Source of the DNA: Streptomyces phaeofaciens
GTDB taxonomy: Bacteria; Actinomycetota; Actinomycetes; Streptomycetales; Streptomycetaceae
Assembly: GCF_014648915.1 (NCBI RefSeq)
Contig: NZ_BMSA01000021.1
Coordinates: 62,001-126,000 of the forward strand
Direction: 5' to 3'
DNA: 64,000 nt
The stretch's first letter is position 1. Each line of letters starts with the position of its first letter. Both the position numbers and the translations under genes were made by a program. The notes under the pieces were generated by a model. The model was not told the origin of the DNA. It did not search any database and worked only from the letters and a program-made list of their open reading frames with translations. Positions 15,882 to 24,336 of this stretch are shown here, one piece after another.

Positions 15882-16484
15882 ATGGCCACCCCATTGCTGC
15901 TCGTCGCCACGGACCTCGTCGCCGGTTCTGTCCTGGCCTTCGCCGTCTACTTCCCCCGCCACCACCGCAAGGACCTGGTCACCGCCTTTCTCGGGATCAA
16001 TGTCGGGGTGCTCGCCGTCGCGATGACGTTGAGCAACGCGGCGGTGGGCATCGGCCTGGGCATGGGTCTGTTCGGGGTGCTGTCGATCATCCGGCTGCGG
16101 TCGTCCGAGATCGCGCAGCACGAGATCGCCTACTACTTCGCCGCGCTGGCCATCGGCCTGCTCAACGGCATCCCCGAGGAGACGTCGGCCCTGCCCGTCG
16201 CGCTGACGGCGCTGGTCGTCGTCACCCTGTACGTCGCCGACCACCCGCGGCTCTACGCCCGGCACCGCTCGCGCAGTCTGCGGCTCGACTCGGCGCACAC
16301 CGACGAGGCGGCCCTGCGCGCGCACCTCGAAGTGCTGCTCGGCGGGCGGGTGGTGAACCTGTCGGTGAAGAACGTCGACCTCGTCAACGACACCACCCTG
16401 GTCGAGGTCCGGTACGTGACGCACCACGCCGGGGCGCCGGTCCCGGCGCCCGGCTCCGCGGCCCGGCCGGGGGTACGGGCGTGA
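15882..16484 (+). CDS. DUF4956 membrane protein, first gene of a polyphosphate-polymerase operon
   Basis: About 200 residues from ATG 15882. Four transmembrane helices (about 5-130) include the conserved GLGMGLFGVLSIIRLRSS segment of DUF4956, followed by a cytoplasmic C-terminal domain. In many bacteria DUF4956 genes sit next to VTC-domain genes, and here the stop TGA (16482-16484) overlaps the GTG start of the VTC gene, indicating translational coupling. A role as membrane partner of the polymerase is inferred from this context. The intergenic region upstream is shared with the divergent FG-GAP gene. Confidence 0.85.
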   Translation: MATPLLLVATDLVAGSVLAFAVYFPRHHRKDLVTAFLGINVGVLAVAMTLSNAAVGIGLGMGLFGVLSIIRLRSSEIAQHEIAYYFAALAIGLLNGIPEETSALPVALTALVVVTLYVADHPRLYARHRSRSLRLDSAHTDEAALRAHLEVLLGGRVVNLSVKNVDLVNDTTLVEVRYVTHHAGAPVPAPGSAARPGVRA

Positions 16485-17269
16485 CCACGCTCGAGTCCCT
16501 CGGCGCGGCCGTCGGCGCGCTGCGGCCCGTCGGGCTCGACGAACTCGTCGCCCGCGCCGAGCTGCTGACCCGTGTCGACCGCAAGTACGTCCTGCCGCTC
16601 GCCGACCTGCCCTTCGCCCTCGGCGGCCTGGACACCGGCGTACGCGTCCTGGACATCGACGGGCGGCGGGACTTCGGCTACCGCTCCCGCTACCTCGACA
16701 CCCCCGACCTGGACGCCTACCTGGGCGCCGCCCGCGGCCGCCGGCACCGGTTCAAGGTCCGCATCCGCAGCTATCTCGACTCCGGCCTCGACTTCCTGGA
16801 GGTCAAGACACGCGGTCGCCGGGGGACGACGGTCAAGCAGCGGATCCCGTACGAGGGGGACGGGCGGCGGCTGGAGGGCGGGGCGCGCTTCTACGCCGAC
16901 ACCGTCCTCGCCGGCGCCGGCATCGACTCCCGGAGTTTCGTCCTGCGGCCCACGCTGACGACGACGTACCGGCGTACGACGCTGCTGCTGCCCGACGGCA
17001 GCCGGCTGACCGTCGACACCGGGCTGGTGTGGGCGCTGCCGGACGGCGGCGGGGTGCTCGGCGCGCAGGACCGGGCGATCGTCGAGACGAAGTCCGGGCG
17101 GGCCGGGTCCGGCGCCGACCGGCTGCTCCGGTCGCTCGGACACCGGCCCTGCACGGTCTCCAAGTACGGCACCGGACTGGCCGCCCTGCGCCCCGGACTC
17201 CCCGCCCACCGCTGGCTGCCGGTCCTGCGCCGCCACTTCCCCACCGCACTCGACGGGAGCCCGACATGA
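16481..17269 (+). CDS. VTC-domain polyphosphate polymerase-like protein
   Basis: 262 residues, start GTG 16481. It carries the tunnel residues of the VTC4 catalytic domain: DRKYVLP near the N-terminus, YRSRYLDTPDLDAYL, RHRFKVRIRSY, FLEVKTRGRRGTTVKQR, AIVETKSG and the final SKYGTG. In yeast this domain makes polyphosphate from ATP; bacterial members are assumed to do the same or a related polymer reaction. It has no transmembrane segment, so it probably works at the membrane with the DUF4956 protein encoded just upstream. Its own stop overlaps the ATG of the downstream lipoprotein gene (ATGA). Confidence 0.9.
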   Translation: MTTLESLGAAVGALRPVGLDELVARAELLTRVDRKYVLPLADLPFALGGLDTGVRVLDIDGRRDFGYRSRYLDTPDLDAYLGAARGRRHRFKVRIRSYLDSGLDFLEVKTRGRRGTTVKQRIPYEGDGRRLEGGARFYADTVLAGAGIDSRSFVLRPTLTTTYRRTTLLLPDGSRLTVDTGLVWALPDGGGVLGAQDRAIVETKSGRAGSGADRLLRSLGHRPCTVSKYGTGLAALRPGLPAHRWLPVLRRHFPTALDGSPT

Positions 17270-19095
17270 GCAGCAGAACAGTACGGCGCAGGTCCGGCGC
17301 CGCCCTCGCCTCGGCGGCGCTCGCCTGCGCCGCCCTCGTCGGGTGCTCGTCCGGCGGATCGGCCGAGGCAGGCGGCTCCGCGGAGTCGTCCGCGGCGAGT
17401 ACGGCGGCCGCCGGCACCGACGGCACCCAGAGCGCGGACACCGTCCTCGCCGCCGACGAGGAGGCCCACGACGGCGACCCGGGCGATGTCTCCGACGCCG
17501 TGGAGATCACGCTGAAGGGCGCCGCCTCCGTCGCCGGGGAGGGCGCCGACGTCGACGGGTCGACGGTGACCATCACCTCCGGGGGCACCTACCGGATCAG
17601 CGGCACGCTCACCGACGGGCGGCTCGTCGTCGACGCGGCCGACGCGACCGTGACGCTCGTCCTCGACGGGGCGAGGATCTCCAGCTCGAAGGGCGCGGCC
17701 GTCGCCGCCACGGCCGTGGACCGGCTCGTCGTGGTGCTCGCCGACGGGAGCACGAACACCCTCTCCGACGCCGGTTCCTACGCCGACGGGGCGGAGGCCG
17801 ACGCCGCCCTGTTCAGCGCGGGCGACCTGACCGTCGCGGGCGGTGGCACGCTCACCGTGAAGGGCAACGGCAACGACGGCATCGTCAGCAAGGACGGGCT
17901 GGTCGTCGCCTCCGGGACGGTCACCGTGACCGCCGCGGACGACGGCATCCGCGGCAAGGACTACCTGGTCGTCGAGGACGGCGAGATCACCGTCACGGCG
18001 GGCGGCGACGGCCTCAAGGCCGACAACGAGGAGGACGCGGACGCCGGATACGTGTCCGTCGAGGGCGGCACGCTCGACCTCACCGCCGGGGGCGACGGCG
18101 TCGCCGCGGCGACCGACCTCGTCGTCACGGGCGGCCGGCTGACCGTCGGCAGCGGCGGCGGCAGCGGTACGCGGCCCGCCGACGACATCTCCGCGAAGGG
18201 GCTCAAGTCCGGGATCATCACCGTCCTGGAGGGCGGCACGGTCGCCGTCGACGCCTCCGACGACGCCGTGCACAGCGACGGCGCCGTCCATCTCGCCGGG
18301 GCCACGGTCAGCGCGGCGAGCGGGGACGACGGGGTGCACGCCGAGGGCGATCTCGTCGTCGACCGGGGCACGGTCAAGGTGACCCGGGCCTCCGAGGGGA
18401 TCGAGGGCGGGAACATCGTCGTGGGCGGCGGCTCGGTCTCGGTCGTCTCCAGTGACGACGGGGTCAACGCGTCCGGCAGCAGCGGGAGTTCCGCGGCGCG
18501 GGGCGGCGGCCCCGGCGGTGGCGGTGGCGGCGAGAGCGTCGGCGACTACCGGCTGACCGTCACCGGCGGCACCCTGCTGATCGACGCCGAGGGCGACGGT
18601 CTGGACTCCAACGGCACCGCCGAGATCACCGGCGGCACGGTCGTCGTCAACGGTCCCCAGCAGGGCGGCAACGGCGCGCTCGACGTCAACGGCAGCTTCA
18701 CCGTCAGCGGCGGCACGCTCCTCGCGGCGGGCAGTTCCGGTATGGCCGTCGCCCCCGACGAGGACTCCGCGCAGGGCTGGCTGTCGGCGACCCTCGACTC
18801 CTCCGTCCCGGCGGGCACGACGCTCCATGTGGTCGACGCCGACGGGAAGGTGGTCGCCACGTACGTCACGGCGAAGCAGATCCAGAACGTGGTCTATTCG
18901 TCGTCCGCGATCGAATCCGGGGCGGAGTACCAGGTCTGGTCCGGCGGCTCGGCGGCCACCGAGAGCACCGGCGGCCTGGCCGCGAAGCCCGGCACGCTCG
19001 GCGACGCGGAGCGGATCGCCACGGTCACCGCCGGGGACGCCCCGCAGGGCGGCGGCTTCGGCGGAGGCGGCGGGCCGGGCGGCGGCCGCGGGTGA
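17266..19095 (+). CDS. Cthe_2159-like (DUF4353) beta-helix lipoprotein
   Basis: 609 residues. The N-terminus is a lipoprotein signal with lipobox ALVGCSS (Cys about 27), so it is probably anchored outside the membrane. The rest is a right-handed beta-helix of repeats such as GGTLTVKGNGNDGIVSKDG, GTVTVTAADDGIRGKD and GGTLDLTAGGDGVAA, the hallmark of the Cthe_2159 carbohydrate-binding family. A glycine-rich linker (about 405-420) and a Gly-rich tail are present. The ATGA overlap with the VTC gene shows coupling, so the trio probably acts as one system: membrane protein, polymer-forming enzyme, and surface polysaccharide-binding lipoprotein. The function of the assembly is inferred. Confidence 0.88.
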   Translation: MSSRTVRRRSGAALASAALACAALVGCSSGGSAEAGGSAESSAASTAAAGTDGTQSADTVLAADEEAHDGDPGDVSDAVEITLKGAASVAGEGADVDGSTVTITSGGTYRISGTLTDGRLVVDAADATVTLVLDGARISSSKGAAVAATAVDRLVVVLADGSTNTLSDAGSYADGAEADAALFSAGDLTVAGGGTLTVKGNGNDGIVSKDGLVVASGTVTVTAADDGIRGKDYLVVEDGEITVTAGGDGLKADNEEDADAGYVSVEGGTLDLTAGGDGVAAATDLVVTGGRLTVGSGGGSGTRPADDISAKGLKSGIITVLEGGTVAVDASDDAVHSDGAVHLAGATVSAASGDDGVHAEGDLVVDRGTVKVTRASEGIEGGNIVVGGGSVSVVSSDDGVNASGSSGSSAARGGGPGGGGGGESVGDYRLTVTGGTLLIDAEGDGLDSNGTAEITGGTVVVNGPQQGGNGALDVNGSFTVSGGTLLAAGSSGMAVAPDEDSAQGWLSATLDSSVPAGTTLHVVDADGKVVATYVTAKQIQNVVYSSSAIESGAEYQVWSGGSAATESTGGLAAKPGTLGDAERIATVTAGDAPQGGGFGGGGGPGGGRG

Positions 19096-19100
19096 CGGCG

Positions 19101-19134
19101 GCGGGGGCCGTCGTCAGTGACGTACGGCCCCCGC
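19101..19134. terminator. Terminator between convergent lipoprotein and PH-domain genes
   Basis: GCGGGGGCCGT (19101-19111) and ACGGCCCCCGC (19124-19134) form a perfect 11-base-pair stem. Confidence 0.8.
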
Positions 19135-19169
19135 GGACATCGGTGTGACGACCGGTGTGACGGCCGACG

Positions 19170-19535
19170 TCACCTGGCCACGAACTGCGTGAGGATCGCC
19201 TGCACCTCGTAGATGTCCACACCCTTGGTGAACGTCTTCTCGATCGGCGTCGGCGTGCCGGAGACCCAGATCTTCAGCTCGGCGTCCAGGTCGAAGGTGC
19301 CGGCGGTCTCCACCGCGAAGTGGGTGATGCTGCGGTACGGGATGGAGTGGTACTCCACCTTCTTGCCGGTGATGCCCTGCTTGTCGACGAGGAGCAGCCG
19401 ACGGTCGGTGAACAGGATGGTGTCGCGGATCAGCAGGAACGCGGCGTGCACCTGCTCACCCTGGCCCAGCAGACGCGCGTAGTCCTGCTGCGCCTGGTTG
19501 TTGTCGATCGGGTGGGCGTTGCCGAAGAGTGCCAT
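19170..19535 (-). CDS. Bacterial PH-domain protein (bPH_1 type)
   Basis: 121 residues comprising a single bacterial pleckstrin-homology domain. The family signatures LLIRDTILFTDRRLLLVDKQG, EYHSIPYRSITHFAVETAG and ELKIWVSG are visible. Such proteins are soluble or membrane-associated oligomers of unclear function. The start at 19535 begins MALFGNAHPIDN. It lies 76 bases downstream of the FG-GAP gene on the same strand and might be co-transcribed with it. Confidence 0.85.
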   Translation of the reverse strand: MALFGNAHPIDNNQAQQDYARLLGQGEQVHAAFLLIRDTILFTDRRLLLVDKQGITGKKVEYHSIPYRSITHFAVETAGTFDLDAELKIWVSGTPTPIEKTFTKGVDIYEVQAILTQFVAR

Positions 19536-19611
19536 GGAAGTCCCCCAGGTGTCGGTTGTCGTGCGTCGGATTCGAGGTGGGTGCGGGTGCTGCGGGTGCG
19601 GATCGGGTGGG

Positions 19612-22077
19612 TCAGAACAGACCCTTGTAACGGTTGAAGCTGCCCCCGATCTTCACGCGGCTGCCGAACGTGCCCTTGCCGGTGCCGGCCTGCCGGTAGA
19701 GGTTCCCGGCGGTGTCACGGGCGACGAGGTCCGCCCTGCCGTCGCGGTTGAGGTCCCCCACACCGACGACGACGTTGTACGAGGCCCCCCAGTTCGCGGC
19801 GATCTTCGCGCGGGAGGAGAAGGTGCCGTCGCCCTTGCCGTAGTACCGGTACAGGTTGTTGGCGGTGTCCTGGGCCAGCAGATCGCCGATGCCGTCGCCG
19901 TTGAGGTCGCCGGCGCCGACGACCTTCTTGTACGTCTTCCAGTTGTCGTAGAGCTTCACGCGCGCCGACAGGCCGGCGGTGCTCGTCCCCTTGTAGAGGT
20001 AGACGGCGCCGGTGGAGGCGTTGCGGGCGATCAGGTCGGGGCGGCCGTCCTTGGTCACGTCACCGGGGTAGGTGAGGACGTCGTACTGCTTCCAGCCGGT
20101 GCTGGAGATCGTCTTGTACGTCGTCGTCGGCTTCGGTGCGGTCCCGCAGGCCGGCCGGTACGCGCGCAGGGCGTCGCCGACGCGGACCAGGACGTCGTTG
20201 CAGCGTTCGCCGTTCAAATCGCCGAAGGGCACCGCCTTGATGCTCGTCGACCAGCCCGTGGCCGACGCGCCCGTCTCCAGCTGTCCGGTGCCGTCGCCCA
20301 GGACCCACTGGATCCGGCCGGAGGTGTCGAGCTGGAGCAGGTCGCCCAGGCCGTCCGGGGTGACGTCGTGGCCGCCGAAGTCACGGAACGCCGGGCTGCC
20401 GCCGGTGACCGTCACGGTGCCGGTCGCGAGGGTCGACGCGGTGCCGGAGCCCCACTGGACGGCCTTCAGCGACCAGGTGAGCCGGCCGTTGACGGCGATG
20501 GCGCCGGTGCCCGTACGGCCGTTCCAGACCGGGGCGAGCGCCGTGGAGCCGGCCGCCGTGGTGCCGGTGAGGGTGCGCACGGCCTTGCCGGCGGTGTCCG
20601 TGAGGGTGAGCGTCCAGGAGCTGACCGGCGAGCTCGTCGTCCAGGTCGGCTTCCAGGCGGCGCTGGAGGACGTGGTGCCCTTGAGGGGCGCGGTGACCGG
20701 GACCGAGCTGCCGCTCACGGCGAGCGCGGGCCAGGTGGTGCGGGCGGCGGACACGTCCGTGTAGGTCGAGTAGCCGGACACCGCGCCCCAGACGGCGGTG
20801 GCGTCGCCGGCCGAGTTCGCGGCGATCTCGCCGCGCACCAGCTTGCCGACGGTGGCCACCCGGCGCGGGGACGTCCACTCCCCGTCGGCCAGGGTGGCCT
20901 CGTAGAGGGAGCCCGTCTGCCCGTCGGACTCGGGCCACAGCACGTGCACCGAGCCGTCGGGGGCGATCTCGGCGTCGGCGGTGTACGCCGCGGTTCCGGC
21001 GGACAGGGTGCGCGACTCCGCCCATTCACCGGTGCCGCTGTCGAAGGTGGCGGTCCGTACGTCGTCGGCGCCCGCCGCCCGGTCGAACCAGACGAGCGTG
21101 ACATCGCCGTCGGGCCCGACCAGCGGCCGCGGCATCTCGGCGACGGTGCCGACCGCGGACGCGGCGGTCCGCGGTCCGCTCCACGCGGAGGCCGCGTCGG
21201 CGCGCCGCAGCACCTGGAAGGAGCCGTTCAGGTCCTTGTACACCAGGTGGAGCGAGCCGTCCGGGGCGGAGCCCAGCGTGGGCAGCTCGTAGGAGGCGGT
21301 GATCATCTCCGGGGTCTGCCAGGCGAAGGTCTCGGCCGGCCGGGAACTGGTCATCACCCGGTACATCTCGCCCACCGACATCCAGTACGACACGACGAGC
21401 CCGCCCTGGCCGTCGAAGGCGATCTGCGGCCCGCCGACGTTGCCGTAGCGGGAGGTGCCCGCGTGCGTGGCGGCGTTGCTGACCTGCTCCGGCTCGGACC
21501 AGGTGCCCTCCGGGTACAGGAGGGAGGCGAACACCTCGCTGCGGGAGTTCGCGCTGCGGCCCCACACGGCGGCGACCACTCCGCCGGGCCTCACGGCGAT
21601 GTCGGGCACGATGGAACTCGATACGTCGGTCGAGTCGAGCACGGTGGGCTGCGACCAGGCCGTCTGCCCGGCGGGCAGGACGGCGGAGAGGGTCCGCCAG
21701 CCCGTGCCGGTGCCGGTGTCGATCCACACCGCGACGACCGAGCCGTCCGGCCGGGCCGCGAGCCGGGCGTTGAAGGTCGTCCCGCCGATCTTGGCCCGGG
21801 TGCTCCAGGTGTCGCTGTTCGCGGGCCGCCGGGCCGCGTAGAGGTTGCCGGTGACCGTCTCGGTCCACACGGCGACGGCGGTGCCGTCCGCGGTGACGAC
21901 GACGTCCCGGACCTCGGACTTGGTCATGCTGAGCGTCTTCGCGCCGGTCCACGGCGGCAGCACGGGCGCCGCCGCGGCCGGTGTGGCCGGGAGCGTGGCG
22001 CCCGCGAGCGCGAGCGAGACGGCGACGAGTGCGGTGGCCGTCGCGCGACGGCGCGACGGCAGGGCTGATCTGCCCAT
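19612..22077 (-). CDS. Secreted FG-GAP/VCBS repeat protein, copy B
   Basis: 821 residues. A basic start (MGRSALPSRRR) and signal peptide ending about TPAAAAPV are followed by repeated propeller units (GTAVAVWTE, GSVVAVWID) and a C-terminal FG-GAP domain (FGDLNGERCNDVLVRV, DVTKDGRPDLIARNASTG, GDLNGDGIGDLLAQD). The C-terminal about 180 residues are strongly conserved with copy A (13152-15665), while the N-terminal halves are more diverged. The start ATG 22077 is preceded by GGGGAGGG. The two copies flank the DUF4956-VTC-lipoprotein operon. No enzymatic motif is visible. Confidence 0.9.
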   Translation of the reverse strand: MGRSALPSRRRATATALVAVSLALAGATLPATPAAAAPVLPPWTGAKTLSMTKSEVRDVVVTADGTAVAVWTETVTGNLYAARRPANSDTWSTRAKIGGTTFNARLAARPDGSVVAVWIDTGTGTGWRTLSAVLPAGQTAWSQPTVLDSTDVSSSIVPDIAVRPGGVVAAVWGRSANSRSEVFASLLYPEGTWSEPEQVSNAATHAGTSRYGNVGGPQIAFDGQGGLVVSYWMSVGEMYRVMTSSRPAETFAWQTPEMITASYELPTLGSAPDGSLHLVYKDLNGSFQVLRRADAASAWSGPRTAASAVGTVAEMPRPLVGPDGDVTLVWFDRAAGADDVRTATFDSGTGEWAESRTLSAGTAAYTADAEIAPDGSVHVLWPESDGQTGSLYEATLADGEWTSPRRVATVGKLVRGEIAANSAGDATAVWGAVSGYSTYTDVSAARTTWPALAVSGSSVPVTAPLKGTTSSSAAWKPTWTTSSPVSSWTLTLTDTAGKAVRTLTGTTAAGSTALAPVWNGRTGTGAIAVNGRLTWSLKAVQWGSGTASTLATGTVTVTGGSPAFRDFGGHDVTPDGLGDLLQLDTSGRIQWVLGDGTGQLETGASATGWSTSIKAVPFGDLNGERCNDVLVRVGDALRAYRPACGTAPKPTTTYKTISSTGWKQYDVLTYPGDVTKDGRPDLIARNASTGAVYLYKGTSTAGLSARVKLYDNWKTYKKVVGAGDLNGDGIGDLLAQDTANNLYRYYGKGDGTFSSRAKIAANWGASYNVVVGVGDLNRDGRADLVARDTAGNLYRQAGTGKGTFGSRVKIGGSFNRYKGLF

Positions 22078-22271
22078 GCGTGATGATCCCTCCCCGTTGA
22101 GGGGCGTTTCGCCCCCTGACGGGCACCTTAAGGGGCAGGTGAGGGAATCGTGAAGGTGTTTGATCGCGTGGCGGACGGGACAGGCGAAGAAATTTCCGAT
22201 TCAACGGCAACCCCCCACGGGGCGGCGGCCACTGACAGGACGTAAGCCCGTTCCTCCCGTAAGGATCCCCC

Positions 22272-23621
22272 GTGGCAGCTCCCGCTCACCGCCGGTCCCT
22301 CCGCGCCCGCCGCACCCTCGTCGTCTCCGCCGCCGTCGTGGCCGCCGGGGTCGGCGCCGGTGTCGTCGTGATGAACGCGAACGCCACCGCCGTGGACGTG
22401 TACCACCAGACGCTCGCCGCCAAGGACGGCTGGGCCTCCTCCGGCACGGGCACCACCGGTGGCACCAAGGCCGACGCCGCGCACACCTTCACCGTCTCCA
22501 CCCGCGCCCAGCTGGTGAAGGCGCTGGGGTCGGCGTCCGACACCACCCCGCGGATCATCAAGGTCAAGGGCACCATCGACGCCAACACCGACGACTCCGG
22601 CAAGAAGCTGACCTGCGCCGACTACGCGTCGGGCACCGGCTACTCGCTCTCGGCGTACCTCAAGGCGTACGACCCCGCCACCTACGGCACGTCGAAGCTG
22701 CCCTCCGGCACCCAGGAGAAGGCCCGCGCCGCCGCCCAGACCAAGCAGGCGAAGAACATCGTCTTCAAGGTCCCCGCCAACACCACCGTCGTGGGCGTGC
22801 CCGGCACGAAGGCCGGCATCTCCGGCGGCATGCTCCAGATCCAGAACGTGGACAACGTCATCGTCCGCAACCTGACCTTCGCCGCCACCGAGGACTGCTT
22901 CCCCCAGTGGGACCCGACCGACGGCGACGACGGCAACTGGAACTCCAACTACGACTCGGTCACGCTGCGCGGCGCCACCCATGTCTGGGCCGACCACAAC
23001 ACGTTCACCGACGCGCCCCACCTGGACAGCGCCAACCCGAAGTACTACGGCCGCGAGTACCAGATCCACGACGGCGCCCTCGACATCACCAAGAGCTCCG
23101 ACCTGGTCACCGTCTCCCGCAACCAGTTCACCAACCACGACAAGACGATGCTGATCGGCAGCAGCGACAGCGAGCCCAGCGGCAAGCTGCGCGTGTCCAT
23201 CCACCACAACATCTGGAAGGGCATCGTCCAGCGCGCCCCGCTGGCCCGGGTCGGCCAGGTGCACATTTACAACAACTACTACGACGTCACGACCCTCAAC
23301 GGCTACGCGACGCAGTACAGCATCAACTCCCGGGCCAAGGCGCAGGTCGTCGCCGAGAACAACTACTGGAAGGTCCCGGCGGGCGGGAAGGTCGCCAAGC
23401 TGCTCAGCGGCGACGGCACCGGCTCCGTCAAGGGCTCCGGCAACCTCGTCAACGGCACGGTGACCGACCTCGTCGCCGCGTACAACGCCGCGTCGTCGAA
23501 GGACCTCAGGACGACCGTCAACTGGACCCCGGCCCTCACCACCGGCCTGGAGTCCTCGGCGAAGAACCTGCCCACGTCGCTCGCGACCACCACGGGCGCG
23601 GGCGTCCTGACGGCGTCCTGA
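22272..23621 (+). CDS. Secreted pectate lyase, polysaccharide lyase family 1
   Basis: 449 residues with a signal peptide (Arg-rich start, hydrophobic 15-35). The catalytic domain shows PL1 features: the Ca-binding region (VWADHNTFTD), the beta-helix asparagine-ladder pattern (VIVRNLTFAATEDCFPQWDPT), and the RxPxxR motif RAPLAR carrying the catalytic arginine, followed by GQVHIYNNYY. It cleaves alpha-1,4-polygalacturonate by beta-elimination outside the cell. Translation starts at GTG 22272. The gene stands alone, with a terminator hairpin at its end. Confidence 0.93.
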   Translation: MAAPAHRRSLRARRTLVVSAAVVAAGVGAGVVVMNANATAVDVYHQTLAAKDGWASSGTGTTGGTKADAAHTFTVSTRAQLVKALGSASDTTPRIIKVKGTIDANTDDSGKKLTCADYASGTGYSLSAYLKAYDPATYGTSKLPSGTQEKARAAAQTKQAKNIVFKVPANTTVVGVPGTKAGISGGMLQIQNVDNVIVRNLTFAATEDCFPQWDPTDGDDGNWNSNYDSVTLRGATHVWADHNTFTDAPHLDSANPKYYGREYQIHDGALDITKSSDLVTVSRNQFTNHDKTMLIGSSDSEPSGKLRVSIHHNIWKGIVQRAPLARVGQVHIYNNYYDVTTLNGYATQYSINSRAKAQVVAENNYWKVPAGGKVAKLLSGDGTGSVKGSGNLVNGTVTDLVAAYNAASSKDLRTTVNWTPALTTGLESSAKNLPTSLATTTGAGVLTAS

Positions 23622-23676
23622 CCGCCCCGCACGGCCGGCGGCCCGGTGCCCACCTCTCCCGGGCCGTCGGCGGTCA
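23619..23676 (+). terminator. Terminator-like hairpin of the pectate lyase gene
   Basis: TGACCGCC (23619-23626, overlapping the stop codon) pairs with GGCGGTCA (23669-23676), and inner GGCC/CCGGG arms add pairing. The hairpin is long and imperfect. Confidence 0.5.
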
Positions 23677-23713
23677 CTTTGCCGCTGACGCCGTCATACG
23701 GGGACCGGACCGG

Positions 23714-24205
23714 TCACGTGTCGTACGAGCCGTCCCACGGTTCGCCGAAGCCGAGACGGTCCGGGTAGAGCTCGGCCCAGGATTCGGGTTCGCCGTCGTC
23801 GTCCTTGTCCTCGCGGATCACCAGGCCGAACAGCACGCCCTCGTAGGTCAGCCGGAACGGGCGGATCGCGATGTCCGTGTACGAGCGGCGGGGCAGGCTG
23901 CGCAGCAGGGTCGCCAGCCGGACGCGGGCGCGGGTGAGGACCGAGTTCTCGCCGTACGGGTCGCGCTGCTGCTCGGCCCACGTGCCGGCGCACCAGATGT
24001 CCGAGTCGCGGTAGTGCCCGTCGGCGTCGAAGGTGTGCAGCACGGTGTAGAGGCGTTTGTGCTCTTCCCAGCCCTCGTCGGGACGGAACCCTTCGGGGAA
24101 GGCGTACGTGACCGACGCGAGGAACTGGCCGTCGGCGTACCGCCCGATGGACTCGGTGCGGTGCTTCGGCTCGTAGGCGATCGGGATGACGGGGGGGACT
24201 GCCAT
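23714..24205 (-). CDS. Conserved hypothetical protein, metG neighbour
   Basis: About 163 residues from ATG 24205 (an ATG at 24217 is also possible; neither has a clear ribosome binding site). The protein is soluble, acidic and rich in aromatic residues. Recurrent features are YADGQFLASVTYAFPEGF, YTVLHTFDADGHYRDSDIW and the C-terminal WDGSYDT. I do not recognise the family or any catalytic motif. It lies downstream of metG on the same strand but beyond a strong terminator, so it probably has its own promoter. Confidence 0.75.
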   Translation of the reverse strand: MAVPPVIPIAYEPKHRTESIGRYADGQFLASVTYAFPEGFRPDEGWEEHKRLYTVLHTFDADGHYRDSDIWCAGTWAEQQRDPYGENSVLTRARVRLATLLRSLPRRSYTDIAIRPFRLTYEGVLFGLVIREDKDDDGEPESWAELYPDRLGFGEPWDGSYDT

Positions 24206-24292
24206 GGCGGGAACCATACGGCTTGGCGAGAACCCGCTGAAGCCGGGGGGAACCTCTACGGCTCTTCCGTTACGTCCTCGCCCTCACGGCTG

Positions 24293-24325
24293 CTCCTCCG
24301 GACACCGGTGCGGTGTCCGGAGGAG
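24293..24325 (-). terminator. Terminator of metG
   Basis: CTCCTCCGGACACC (24293-24306) pairs perfectly with GGTGTCCGGAGGAG (24312-24325) over a 5-base loop, 12 bases past the metG stop. Confidence 0.88.
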
Positions 24326-24336
24326 GCCGGGAGCCG

